DNA of 64,000 nt, from NCBI RefSeq assembly GCF_014698965.1, contig NZ_JACXAE010000040.1:92664-156663 (forward strand), written 5' to 3'. Below, piece after piece: positions 1-8,363 of the stretch. Under the pieces are notes generated by a model. That model did not search any database and had not been told where the DNA came from. It saw only the letters and a program-made list of their open reading frames with translations. The translations under genes and the position numbers were made by a program. Position 1 is the stretch's first letter, and each line of letters begins with the position of its first letter. The stretch comes from Iningainema tapete BLCC-T55 (GTDB lineage Bacteria; Cyanobacteriota; Cyanobacteriia; Cyanobacteriales; Nostocaceae).

Positions 1-692
1 AATTCATCAAAGACTAGCCGACGACGGGCAGCAGCCAGAGACTTGCTATTGGGGGGAAAGTGGATGTTAGCGATCGCCTCTTTTAACCTAACCAATCCAT
101 ACTGCTTCCGCACATACGCAGGCAAGGGATCTTTTAGTTGATTGATAACAGTTAAAGCAGTCTGGATGGCATTTTGAACTAACTCCAACGTTACCCCTTT
201 AGTTAAAGCGTAAATAGGGATAATTGCAGAAGATTTAGCTTTGATATCTGCTAATTCAATTACCCTAATTTCTGGATTATTTAGCGTCTTGCCCAAGTAC
301 AAATCATCTTTAACTATTCCAGATACAGCAACGAGTCGAGTAGTGGAGTAAAGGTTTAACTGCTCACAACGCCAGCGCTGGGATTTGTAATAAGGATGGT
401 TATAGAAACGTTTACAGGTAATAGAACCTGTCTTGTCTCTAATTGTCCAACTTTGGATTGTTAATTTTGGGTTTTTGGCAGGACTAATAATTTCATGTTT
501 TTTGATTTTACCGATGATTGTGACGTTATCACCTACTTTTAAGTTGGCAATTCTGACTCTGCGATATTTTATGTAATCGCGGGGGTAGTAGTATAGTAGG
601 TCTAAGATGGTATAAATTCCCAGATTATTAAGAAGTTTGCTGTTAGTTGGATTAATACCAGGTAGATTATGCAGGGGGTGGAATAAACTCAT
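1..692 (-). CDS. recG: RecG-like ATP-dependent DNA helicase, N-terminal part (runs off window)
   Basis: Open from an ATG at 692 down to base 1 without a stop, so the gene is cut by the window edge. The visible 230 residues match the wedge/OB region of RecG: LPGIN...LLNNLGI (helix-hairpin-helix-like start), DLLYYYPRDYIKYRR, then an OB-fold stretch (VGDNVTIIGKI). Next comes the linker EAIANIHFPP followed by ARRRLVFDE, which in RecG leads into the helicase domain. RecG remodels stalled forks and Holliday junctions. A copy on a plasmid may be an extra paralogue. The helicase motifs lie outside the window, so activity cannot be judged. Confidence 0.8.
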   Translation of the reverse strand, partial: MSLFHPLHNLPGINPTNSKLLNNLGIYTILDLLYYYPRDYIKYRRVRIANLKVGDNVTIIGKIKKHEIISPAKNPKLTIQSWTIRDKTGSITCKRFYNHPYYKSQRWRCEQLNLYSTTRLVAVSGIVKDDLYLGKTLNNPEIRVIELADIKAKSSAIIPIYALTKGVTLELVQNAIQTALTVINQLKDPLPAYVRKQYGLVRLKEAIANIHFPPNSKSLAAARRRLVFDE

Positions 693-768
693 TGGTGTAA
701 GAATGGTAAGGTGCGCGTGATATGGCACGAGGTTTGCTACGTTTTAGCTGCGGTAGCAGCGTTTATTG

Positions 769-799
769 GAAAAAGAAAACCCCCAGCATCACCAGGGGT
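769..799 (-). terminator. Rho-independent terminator after the primase gene
   Basis: On the minus strand ACCCC pairs with GGGGT around a 10-11 base loop, followed by TTTTCTTTTT. It lies about 110 bases beyond the primase stop. The stem is short, so confidence is moderate. Confidence 0.45.
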
Positions 800-911
800 A
801 AAATTTTTGTTGTTCCTATGTAGAGGAATTGTCAAAAAGTGACTTTCATTTCGACTTTCCTAATGTTTAATTGGACGATTTTGTTTTGAATAAACTAACT
901 AAATGTCCGAT

Positions 912-2228
912 TTATTCTGTAGAATGGTGTTGCGAGCGCCACCATTTGATGCTTCTAGCAATTGAAGCTGTATCTCGCGTAGGATAAGCGGGTTTGCTAT
1001 TGGCACTTTGCCAAATTAATAGAGCTTCTTCTGCGTCCAAGGGCGGGTTACAGCGTTTACAATATTGGCGAAATAGGCTTTGCGGTGTTGGATAGTAAGC
1101 TATGCCTTGTTCTTCCAAGGCGGCAGATGTACCCAGTAAGTTTCGTGCTAATTTGTAGCCTGAGTTGTTGCGGTTTCCTTGTGAGTCTCCTTGTTTTATT
1201 AGAGTTTGGTCGATCTGGGTTAAACAAATAGATAATGGAATGGTTTCAGCGCTACCGCGCAGCTGTTTTAGAAGTAAAGAAGTGCTGTTTTGGCGGTAGA
1301 GTGGCTGTATTGTCCGGCGCTTGCTGTGTAAGAGCAAACGTTCATTCGGGACACCTTGCTGCAACTCTTTTAGCAACAGTACGCTGCTTGGGTTTACGTC
1401 TTCTCCGTTGTGTTTTCTTCGGAGGAGATGAACCCATTTTCTCCATCGTTCATCTGATAACCCATAGGGGAATAAGCCAGTTGAATCAAGTGCGCTCTCT
1501 AGCTGCTCTGGACTGTACTGGCAATTTGACCACTGCTCAACAGTGATTGGGATTGGTTTACTTAGGACTCCATCAACAACTCGCCGCCGGAATAATCCCG
1601 GTAGCCGCATGGCACGAGCTAAGTTGCAGATAGCTGGATCTGAGGTTTGGGTTATAGTCAGTTTGCGATTGAGTACTAACCATTGCTCAGGAGTTAGAGC
1701 AGTTTTGGCGCGGAAATAGCAATGCAGCGATTTTCCTCCAGTGAACACCACAGCAGCTGGTTCTAAGTTTGTTTTTTGTTTAAGTTGTTGCAGTGCGTCC
1801 CACTGATTTTCTAATGGCAGATCGTCAATTTCATAGAAGATCGTTTGGCAGCTTTTTACGTGGTTGTTGCTGATGCCACGAGTAGGTTGATTTGGGTAAA
1901 AACTAATTGTGGCACCGATACGAGACAGTTTGAAGACATGAGCAAAGCCGTCTGTGTGTTTTTTAGTTGACTGCTTCCAAATCGTATTCCCGTATTTGTC
2001 GCGTCCTCCATATGTACATTTGGTTAGGCTAAAGCCTTTGCCAGTAATTCTGCCGCAAAAAATGTATTGACAATAAACGGTTTTGTTATTTATGCGGTAC
2101 TTTCTCCAGCTATTAGGGGCTGATTCTGTTTTGTGATCCCACGAGACTCTGATCCAAATTCGGGTTCCTATGGCAAAACCTATGGTTTTGAGAAAACGGA
2201 TGGCTGTTTTTCTTGACTGATTGCTCAT
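912..2228 (-). CDS. Archaeo-eukaryotic-type primase, probable plasmid replication protein
   Basis: About 438 residues from the ATG that opens MSNQSRKT; the frame stays open to 2303, so the start is uncertain and no clear ribosome site decides it. The three primase-polymerase signatures can be read in order: an acidic motif in IFYEIDDLP (metal binding), GGKSLHCYF (the sxH motif) and a later SDPAICN followed by ARAMRLPG. A helical PriCT-like tail follows (YKLARNLLG...LFRQYCKRC...EALLIWQSA). Proteins of this shape start or prime replication of cyanobacterial plasmids. No helicase domain is fused, so a separate helicase would be needed. The fold assignment is inference from motifs. Confidence 0.65.
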   Translation of the reverse strand: MSNQSRKTAIRFLKTIGFAIGTRIWIRVSWDHKTESAPNSWRKYRINNKTVYCQYIFCGRITGKGFSLTKCTYGGRDKYGNTIWKQSTKKHTDGFAHVFKLSRIGATISFYPNQPTRGISNNHVKSCQTIFYEIDDLPLENQWDALQQLKQKTNLEPAAVVFTGGKSLHCYFRAKTALTPEQWLVLNRKLTITQTSDPAICNLARAMRLPGLFRRRVVDGVLSKPIPITVEQWSNCQYSPEQLESALDSTGLFPYGLSDERWRKWVHLLRRKHNGEDVNPSSVLLLKELQQGVPNERLLLHSKRRTIQPLYRQNSTSLLLKQLRGSAETIPLSICLTQIDQTLIKQGDSQGNRNNSGYKLARNLLGTSAALEEQGIAYYPTPQSLFRQYCKRCNPPLDAEEALLIWQSANSKPAYPTRDTASIARSIKWWRSQHHSTE

Positions 2229-2451
2229 TGTATACGTGCAGCTCTGCATGGAACACAGCAGCGATCGCTGCACGGGATCTATGAAAATATAGTATAAAAT
2301 CATGCAAGATGTTGATTTTTTTTAGAGCTAATACTTTAGTAAGGCAAAGATATTACTTGTTGCCATTTTGACAACAGAGGCTCTATCCGGTAAAGTGTCA
2401 GTTGAAAGAGCGAGTAAATAGTGAAAACCTTGCGGATCAAAGGATGAAGTA

Positions 2452-3240
2452 GTGAAACGAGACTCTATTTATTATCAATTATTTAAGCGCTTTCCTGGAT
2501 TACTTTTTGAACTGGTTGATAACCCTCCAGAACAAGCGCAAAACTACCGATTTGAGTCAGTTGAAGTAAAGGAAACCGCTCTACGCATTGATGGTGTATT
2601 TTTACCACCAGAGGGGACAACACCCAGAATTGTCTTTTTTGCCGAGGTTCAGTTTCAGAGGGATGAAGCCCTCTACTATCGGTTTTTCACTGAAACTCAG
2701 ATGTACCTGAACCGAAATCGGTTTCAGTATGATGACTGGTATTGTGTGGTAATTTTTCCATCACGATCTTTGGAACCGAGCGATAAAAAAACTCATCGAT
2801 TATTTTTGAATAGCGACCAAGTGCAGCGAATTTACCTTAACGAGTTGGGCGATCCAAATCAGCAGCCAATAGGCATAAACTTGATGCAGCTAACGATCGC
2901 ATCGGATGAAACGATGGCAGAGCAAGCAAAGCAATTGATTGAGCGAGTACAATTAGAGAAAACAAGTACACTGCCAAAAAACGAAATACTAGAAGTAATC
3001 ACCACCATTGCCGTTTACAAATTTTCCCAGTTGAGTAGAGAGGAAGTTGAAGCCATGTTAGGACTGACTTTAGAGCAAACAAGGGTTTATCAAGAAGCGA
3101 AAGCCTCCGGACGAGAAGAACGGGAAGCTGAAATGTTGAAACTTACCGTGCCTCTGTTACTAAAAACTGGGATGACTGTGGAGCAGATTGCTCAACAACT
3201 CAAAGTTGATGTAGAAGCTGTCCGCCAAGCTGCGGAGTAG
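2452..3240 (+). CDS. Rpn-family / DUF2887 PD-(D/E)XK nuclease-like protein
   Basis: 262 residues from a GTG preceded by AGGATGAAG. The N-terminus (YYQLFKRFPGLLFELVD) and the core RIDGVFLPP...IVFFAEVQFQ are typical of the DUF2887/Rpn group. The D and the E-x-Q pair give the PD-(D/E)XK-like catalytic residues. The C-terminus holds a predicted helix-turn-helix tail (LLLKTGMTVEQIAQQLKVDVEAVRQAAE). Rpn nucleases are recombination-promoting and often expand in cyanobacteria; they are not classical transposases despite older names. A small ORF with a similar tail follows 10 bases downstream. Confidence 0.8.
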   Translation: MKRDSIYYQLFKRFPGLLFELVDNPPEQAQNYRFESVEVKETALRIDGVFLPPEGTTPRIVFFAEVQFQRDEALYYRFFTETQMYLNRNRFQYDDWYCVVIFPSRSLEPSDKKTHRLFLNSDQVQRIYLNELGDPNQQPIGINLMQLTIASDETMAEQAKQLIERVQLEKTSTLPKNEILEVITTIAVYKFSQLSREEVEAMLGLTLEQTRVYQEAKASGREEREAEMLKLTVPLLLKTGMTVEQIAQQLKVDVEAVRQAAE

Positions 3241-3250
3241 AGCGCGTAAA

Positions 3251-3415
3251 ATGAATATTGAAGAAACTAGAATTTACAAAGACTTGGAGCGTCAAACCAA
3301 GTTAAAAGCAGCTGAGCGCCTTTTAGGCATGGGCTACAGCATCTTTGAAGTGGCGAAGGCTGTTGATTTATCGGTCGAGGAAGTCACAAAAATAGCTTCA
3401 AATCCATCCGAATAG
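3251..3415 (+). CDS. Small HTH-tail protein, likely duplicated Rpn C-terminus
   Basis: 54 residues, MNIEETRIYKD...AERLLGMGYSIFEVAKAVDLSVEEVTKIA. The second half has the same 'G-M-G/T-x-x-x-x-A-x-x-L-x-V-x-x-x-x-V' helix-turn-helix pattern as the end of the preceding Rpn-type gene. It begins 10 bases after that gene's stop and probably shares its transcript. It may be a decayed duplicate or a small regulator; no function is known to me. Confidence 0.45.
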   Translation: MNIEETRIYKDLERQTKLKAAERLLGMGYSIFEVAKAVDLSVEEVTKIASNPSE

Positions 3416-4355
3416 AGCTAAATGAGTTTACTTCTTGCGATAGCGCAGAGTAATTCTGCCTGTTGCTAATTCTTCAGGTTTCAGTTCCACTCCGGATACT
3501 GTTGGCGAAGTCAAAAAACGCCCCTTTCTGGATGAGTCAATTTAGCAATGAACCGATGCGTGAGCTTTTTGGGCTGCTTTATACCCTGGGGCAAGATAAC
3601 CTAACTTAAGGTCAAACAAAACGCGATCGCTGCACGGAAACGCCGCTTTTTATCCAGAGAGAGGGCGCTCTTGGTATTCAGCCAGAATTCTTGTAAGATT
3701 ATGTAATTTGGTCTAAAAACTCTTGTTAAATCTAGCTTTCAGCCATTCTTTTAAAATCAACGCTACATGATAAAGTCTAAACATACGGTTGACAGAGGAT
3801 GACATTAACCGAAGATGTGAGTCTCTAACTAGCGGCGCACCCGCAAGTGAAAAATGAAAGAAACACAGCTCGCAGGAATTAGAGGTCAATAAATCCTACA
3901 CTAAATAAGTGCCCTGTAGCTAAAACCGTTTTTACAATGGTGCGTTATCTGCCAGTAATTTTTCATCCAAGTGCCACTTTAGTAAAAGTTCATCTATGTT
4001 ATGGTTAAATCGTTAAGCAATTAAGCAAAAAGTAAGAAATGAATGAAGGTCAGGCAGGAAATGCTCAAAGGCAAGCAACAGAGATGGTATGATCGTACAC
4101 CGTGTGGCGTGGTCGCACCTATAAGGCGAACACTCTGACTATTACGTGTATGCAAAGTTACTAAAAAGGAAAATACCATCACGGAAGTTATTAAAAAAAT
4201 GTACATTAAAACCTTCTGTTTGACATGAAAATGCACTTGACTCTAAATCGGAGCCGTTGAGGTCTTGAACTTGAATATTCAGGTTTGATTATGCAGCTAT
4301 TAAAAATAGCATAGATTTGTTTCTTAACTTGGGAAGTGTAGGAGAGAAAATATTG
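3416..4355. other. Long region without an intact gene
   Basis: About 940 bases hold no convincing gene. At 3428-3539 the minus strand reads as an orphan C-terminal fragment ending ELKPEELATGRITLRYRKK before a stop, with no start: a gene remnant. A GCGATCGCTGCACGG block near 3625 repeats one at 2263-2277. The rest is AT-rich; the promoter of the operon starting at 4356 should lie just upstream of it, but no clear -35/-10 pair was found. Confidence 0.5.
3428..3539 (-). pseudogene. Orphan C-terminal gene fragment
   Basis: Minus-strand frame open for about 36 codons, ending GVELKPEELATGRITLRYRKK and a TAA. There is no start codon or ribosome site, and no matching 5' part nearby. The sequence looks like protein (charged, low stop density), so I call it a remnant, with low confidence. 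Confidence 0.3.
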
Positions 4356-4667
4356 ATGGCGACTAAACTGATTGAATTAGAAGATGGCACTTTAGTAGAG
4401 ATAGAAGTACCGGAAGAGCAAGTTCAACCAATATCTGGCGGTTTTGCAGATAAAGTAAGTGCTACTTTTGATAGGGTTAAACCTCTTTTAGTCAAAACCT
4501 GTCGTCCTATTGCTGCTGCTTGCCAAGAACTAAATAAAGAGATCAGTATTGACGAAGCTGAGGTTGAACTTGGCTTAAGCTTTGAAGGGGAAGGAAATAT
4601 TTATGTGACTAAATCAAAAGCGGGTGCAAACTTAAAAATAAAACTGAAATTTAAGCCTACAAATTAA
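4356..4667 (+). CDS. Trypco1 (CU044_2847-type) trypsin-co-occurring protein
   Basis: About 103 residues from the ATG of MATKLIELEDG, chosen because AGGAGAG lies nine bases upstream; an in-frame start at 4317 lacks such a site. The pattern LIELEDGTLVEIEVP...VKPLLVKTC...EAEVELGLSFEGEGN is that of the Trypco1 family, short proteins encoded beside trypsin-like proteases in predicted conflict systems. The next gene, six bases downstream, is exactly such a protease. The role is inferred to be coupling or substrate recognition for that protease. Confidence 0.75.
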   Translation: MATKLIELEDGTLVEIEVPEEQVQPISGGFADKVSATFDRVKPLLVKTCRPIAAACQELNKEISIDEAEVELGLSFEGEGNIYVTKSKAGANLKIKLKFKPTN

Positions 4668-4672
4668 TTGGA

Positions 4673-6037
4673 ATGAACCTAGAGGATTTACAAAAGTCTA
4701 TTGTTTTAATTACCAGTAGTGAGTCGAATAATAGCCGTTTTGGAACCGGCTTTGTCATTCGTCGAGTGAGTGGAACAGCTTACGTATTAACTTGTGCCCA
4801 TGTTGTGAGAGATGTCGGCGGGAAAGAGAAAGTCAAAGCTGATAGTAGGTCTGCTACAGTAATTGCTTCTGGTGAAGATGATGGACTTGACTTAGCGGTC
4901 TTGCGAGTGGATGGGCTAGGGGGTAAGCCAGAAATTAATCTACACGTATCTGGTCAGAGAGAAAGTCCTTTTATAACTGCTGGTTTTCAATTGTATGATA
5001 AGGCTCATTTAATTAGGTCATTGCAAGGTACTCTCGGCGAACCAGTAGGATTACAGTCAATACGTATTGGAGAAAGGATTCAAGCTTGGGATTTGCGTAT
5101 TGATGGTGACTATTCTTTGCAACCTGGTTACAGTGGTTCTCCTGTAGTTGATGAAGCCAATGGTTGTGTTTTAGGGATAGTTAGCCATCGCCAAGGTGAA
5201 GGCAGACGTGGATTGGCGATTTCTATTGAGGCACTGAGGAAAATTTGGAAGTTTGTAGACCGCGAACAGTTATATCGTTCGTTATTAAAGTTGGGTTATA
5301 GCAGACAAGTTAGGTTATTTCGCCAATTAGTGAGGGAACACTCCATTGCGGCTTTATTGATTCATGGGTCGCCAGATTACGGTCAACGCTGGTTGTTAAA
5401 TTTGTTGCTAGTTAAACATCTTCCTTACATAACAACAAGCAGAGTTGTGAAAGTTGGGTTGACCCGTAGAGTTCGGCAATTTGATGCCACAGCCCTTTGG
5501 CGTGAATTCTGTAGTCATATTCAGTTGCCCAAAAATTCCTCACTAGCAGAAATTGCTCAAGGAGTTTATAAGTGTTGCCAAACTCAGAATATGATTTTGA
5601 TTTTCCATAATGTAGAGTGGATGCCCAGAGAAAGTTTGCAAGAGTTAATTCAAGATTTTTGGTTGCTTTTAGCAACAGAAGTGCAAAATTCTCAATTGAC
5701 TTCAAACAAATCAAAGTTGTTGATGTTTTTAGTTGATTATGAAGGTAGTGTGGAGAGTTTAGAGGATTTGTTTACTGGTGGAAAAGATGCTAATAAGTCA
5801 AGCTACACACCAGTAAAAACACCAAAAATTAACGAATTTTCTCAAGATGATTTACTCAACTGGATTGAGAATGAGAATGATGAACTACCTGTTGAACTTG
5901 CAAATGAAGTTGACAGCACAGTTCAGGAAATTTTAGATAACAGTGGTGGAGGTATCCCGGAACTTACCTTAGAAGAAATTTGTACTCTGTGCGGCTGTAA
6001 TTGGTATGAGGAGTCGGAAAAATGGTTGAGGTACTAA
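4673..6037 (+). CDS. Trypsin-like serine protease with iSTAND-like C-terminal module
   Basis: 454 residues. The first 200 form a trypsin-like domain with a visible triad: His in LTCAHVV, Asp in GLDLAVLRV and Ser in GYSGSPVVD. After it, SIAALLIHGSPDYGQRWLLNLLL resembles the inactive-STAND (iSTAND) module, an ATPase fold with a degenerate P-loop known from the same conflict systems. The Trypco1 gene precedes it and the MoxR ATPase gene overlaps its 3' end by 16 bases, so these are translated together. Likely role (inference): effector protease held inactive until the ATPase partners sense a trigger. Confidence 0.75.
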   Translation: MNLEDLQKSIVLITSSESNNSRFGTGFVIRRVSGTAYVLTCAHVVRDVGGKEKVKADSRSATVIASGEDDGLDLAVLRVDGLGGKPEINLHVSGQRESPFITAGFQLYDKAHLIRSLQGTLGEPVGLQSIRIGERIQAWDLRIDGDYSLQPGYSGSPVVDEANGCVLGIVSHRQGEGRRGLAISIEALRKIWKFVDREQLYRSLLKLGYSRQVRLFRQLVREHSIAALLIHGSPDYGQRWLLNLLLVKHLPYITTSRVVKVGLTRRVRQFDATALWREFCSHIQLPKNSSLAEIAQGVYKCCQTQNMILIFHNVEWMPRESLQELIQDFWLLLATEVQNSQLTSNKSKLLMFLVDYEGSVESLEDLFTGGKDANKSSYTPVKTPKINEFSQDDLLNWIENENDELPVELANEVDSTVQEILDNSGGGIPELTLEEICTLCGCNWYEESEKWLRY

Positions 6038-6960
6038 ATAACAAAATACCTAAATATACTGGTAAAATTCAGCCTCAACAAGGAGAAATTGATTCTGACT
6101 CAGGACAACTTCTTTATCCTTACTTATCAAATAAAGAATTAATTGATGTTGTTAATTTAGCCATTTATTTAGAAAGACCTTTGTTACTTAAAGGAGAGCC
6201 AGGATGTGGTAAAACGAAATTAGCTAGGGCAGTAGCCTATGAATTAAAGTTACCGTTTGAAGCCTGGTATGTAAAATCAACCAGTCGGGCACAAGATGGT
6301 TTATATACCTATGATGCTGTTGGTCGCTTACGAGATGCTCAATTAGCAGCAAGTCAGATTCGTAAGCAAGAAGATATTTTACGCATCAGTGACCCTGAAA
6401 CTTATGTGCGTTGGGGACCGTTGGGAAGGGCTTTTCAAAATGATTGGCGCACAGTAGTGTTAATTGATGAAATTGATAAAGCTGACATTGACTTTCCCAA
6501 TGATTTACTGTTAGAGCTAGATGAGCGGCGATTTATTGTAGAAGAAACTGGTCAGAAAATTAGAGCTAAAGCAACACCAATTGTTTTTATTACTAGCAAT
6601 GATGAGAAGGAATTGCCTGATGCTTTCTTGCGTCGGTGTATATTTCATTATGTCGAATTTCCAAAACCCGAACAACTGATAGAAATTGTAATGAATCGTT
6701 TTTCAGATTCATCCAAAACAATTGTGGAGGCGGCAGTCAATCGATTTGTAGAATTGCGTCAACAAATGCAGACAGAAATAGGGAGAGCGAGCAAAAATGT
6801 AACTACAAGTGAGTTACTAGATTGGTTTCATGCACTAAGTCGCTATCCTGAGGATGAAGTATTGGGTAAACTGGAGGGCAAATTACCAGACCTAGGTGTA
6901 TTACTAAAAAATTGGGATGATCATGTTCGTTATTTAAAACGGGTTAAAAGCCATGAATAA
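6022..6960 (+). CDS. MoxR-type AAA+ ATPase
   Basis: 312 residues with Walker A GEPGCGKTK, Walker B VVLIDEIDKAD, sensor-1 ITSNDEK and the arginine-finger region DAFLRRC, all in AAA+ order. GAGGAG stands before the ATG at 6022, which lies inside the end of the protease gene. MoxR ATPases act as chaperones with vWA-domain partners; here the next gene encodes one and overlaps by eight bases. The context places it as the NTP-dependent switch of the operon. Confidence 0.85.
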   Translation: MVEVLNNKIPKYTGKIQPQQGEIDSDSGQLLYPYLSNKELIDVVNLAIYLERPLLLKGEPGCGKTKLARAVAYELKLPFEAWYVKSTSRAQDGLYTYDAVGRLRDAQLAASQIRKQEDILRISDPETYVRWGPLGRAFQNDWRTVVLIDEIDKADIDFPNDLLLELDERRFIVEETGQKIRAKATPIVFITSNDEKELPDAFLRRCIFHYVEFPKPEQLIEIVMNRFSDSSKTIVEAAVNRFVELRQQMQTEIGRASKNVTTSELLDWFHALSRYPEDEVLGKLEGKLPDLGVLLKNWDDHVRYLKRVKSHE

Positions 6961-8347
6961 AATGCCTTTACTGGAATTGTTTACCAGTTTACGAGAAGCT
7001 GGGTTGCCTTTGGGGGTTGGGGAATATCAGGTAGTTTTGCAAGCTTTACAAGCAGGTTTTGGGATTGCAGACCGAAATTCTTTGGTTCAACTTTGCTGTG
7101 CTTTATGGGTTAAGTCTCCAGAAGAGAAAAGAATATTCAATCATTATTTTGATAGATTAATTCCTGAAGAAACTGTGTCGGAAAATTGCCATCCAAAAAT
7201 TGTTCCAAGAACTATAGAAATTACAGAACCATGCTCTAAAAATTCTCAGCACAGACTCAGACGTAACTTGATTATAGGAGGAATGATTCTAGGAGGAAGC
7301 GTTATTTTGGTAAGAGCCGGAATTTTTGCTGCCAATAATATTCCTCTAATCTCGACTTCTCCTTCACCTAATATTGAACAACCTCTTACAATTAATCCTC
7401 CAGAACCGGAAACACCACAGCCAACTCAGACTCAGCCAATAGTAAGTGACATCACAATATATTTAGTTGTTGTAATTATTTTGTTTTTTGTATATACGTT
7501 GTTGGTATTAACTTTAGTTGGGATAGATTTATGGATGGGTAGACGACGTGCTACACACCCTGTTAGTTATAAACCTATTCCTCCTGAATCCCAGCTTAGT
7601 GATTTCCTTTCATCAGAGCTAATTAAACAGATAGATGATGAAGTGCAGATTCTCAGGACGGGAACGCAGTCTGTTGGCACAGAAGATATTTCTAATTCAG
7701 TTGCTGCGTATTTTCCTGTAAGCCGTCGGCAAATGAAGCAGAGTTGGCGCTACCTACGTTGTTTAGTGAGAGAGGGACCAGTAGTCGAATTGGATTTGAT
7801 AGCCACTGTCAACCAGATTGGACGACAGGGAATATTACTTAACCCAGTTCTTGTTCCTCGTCGCATCAACCGCACTCAACTACTGCTATTAGTTGACCAA
7901 GATGGTTCTATGCTGCCTTTTCACACAATCTCCCGTCGCCTAGTAGAAACAGCATTGCAAGGAGGTCGTTTGGGCAGGGCTGGTGTTTACTACTTTCATA
8001 ACTGTCCAACTAAGTATTTTTATCACGATTCGGCTCGTTTGGAATCTGAACAGATAGATACTGTTTTGGCTCAACTTAATCAATCACAAGCTGTTGCCTT
8101 AATTTTTAGCGATGCAGGTGCTGTCCGTGGAAGCTTTAATCCTGAACGTCATAGACTAACTAAGATTTTTCTAGAAGGTCTTAGGAAGCAGGTGCGTTAT
8201 ATTGCATGGCTTAATCCCATGCCAAAACTACGCTGGGTAAATACTACTGCCCAAGAAATTGCCCGCCTTGTTCCCATGTTTGAAATCAATCGCCAAGGTT
8301 TAGATAGTGCGATTGGTGCGCTACGCGGACGCTATTACAATCAGTAG
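6953..8347 (+). CDS. vWA-domain protein, SAV_2336-type, membrane-anchored
   Basis: 464 residues. The N-terminal helical domain (LFTSLREAGLPLGVGEYQVVLQAL) is of the SAV_2336-N type that pairs with MoxR. Two hydrophobic segments follow: one near residues 105-130 (LIIGGMILGGSVILV) and one near 168-192 (IYLVVVIILFFVYTLLVLTLV), separated by a Pro/Thr-rich stretch. The C-terminal half carries a vWA-like core, LLLLVDQDGSMLPF (MIDAS-like), with FSDAGAVRG later. The membrane segments inside the linker suggest the MoxR-vWA sensor is tethered to a membrane. Confidence 0.8.
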   Translation: MNKMPLLELFTSLREAGLPLGVGEYQVVLQALQAGFGIADRNSLVQLCCALWVKSPEEKRIFNHYFDRLIPEETVSENCHPKIVPRTIEITEPCSKNSQHRLRRNLIIGGMILGGSVILVRAGIFAANNIPLISTSPSPNIEQPLTINPPEPETPQPTQTQPIVSDITIYLVVVIILFFVYTLLVLTLVGIDLWMGRRRATHPVSYKPIPPESQLSDFLSSELIKQIDDEVQILRTGTQSVGTEDISNSVAAYFPVSRRQMKQSWRYLRCLVREGPVVELDLIATVNQIGRQGILLNPVLVPRRINRTQLLLLVDQDGSMLPFHTISRRLVETALQGGRLGRAGVYYFHNCPTKYFYHDSARLESEQIDTVLAQLNQSQAVALIFSDAGAVRGSFNPERHRLTKIFLEGLRKQVRYIAWLNPMPKLRWVNTTAQEIARLVPMFEINRQGLDSAIGALRGRYYNQ

Positions 8348-8363
8348 GAAGCTAGCAGGTAAA

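Noticed and set aside
2452..3240. Transposase (older label for Rpn/DUF2887 proteins)
   Set aside because: The motifs are PD-(D/E)XK nuclease-like and there are no flanking inverted repeats.
4021..4236. 71-residue minus-strand ORF with a hydrophobic start
   Set aside because: No ribosome site, poor codon pattern and no family resemblance; judged chance.
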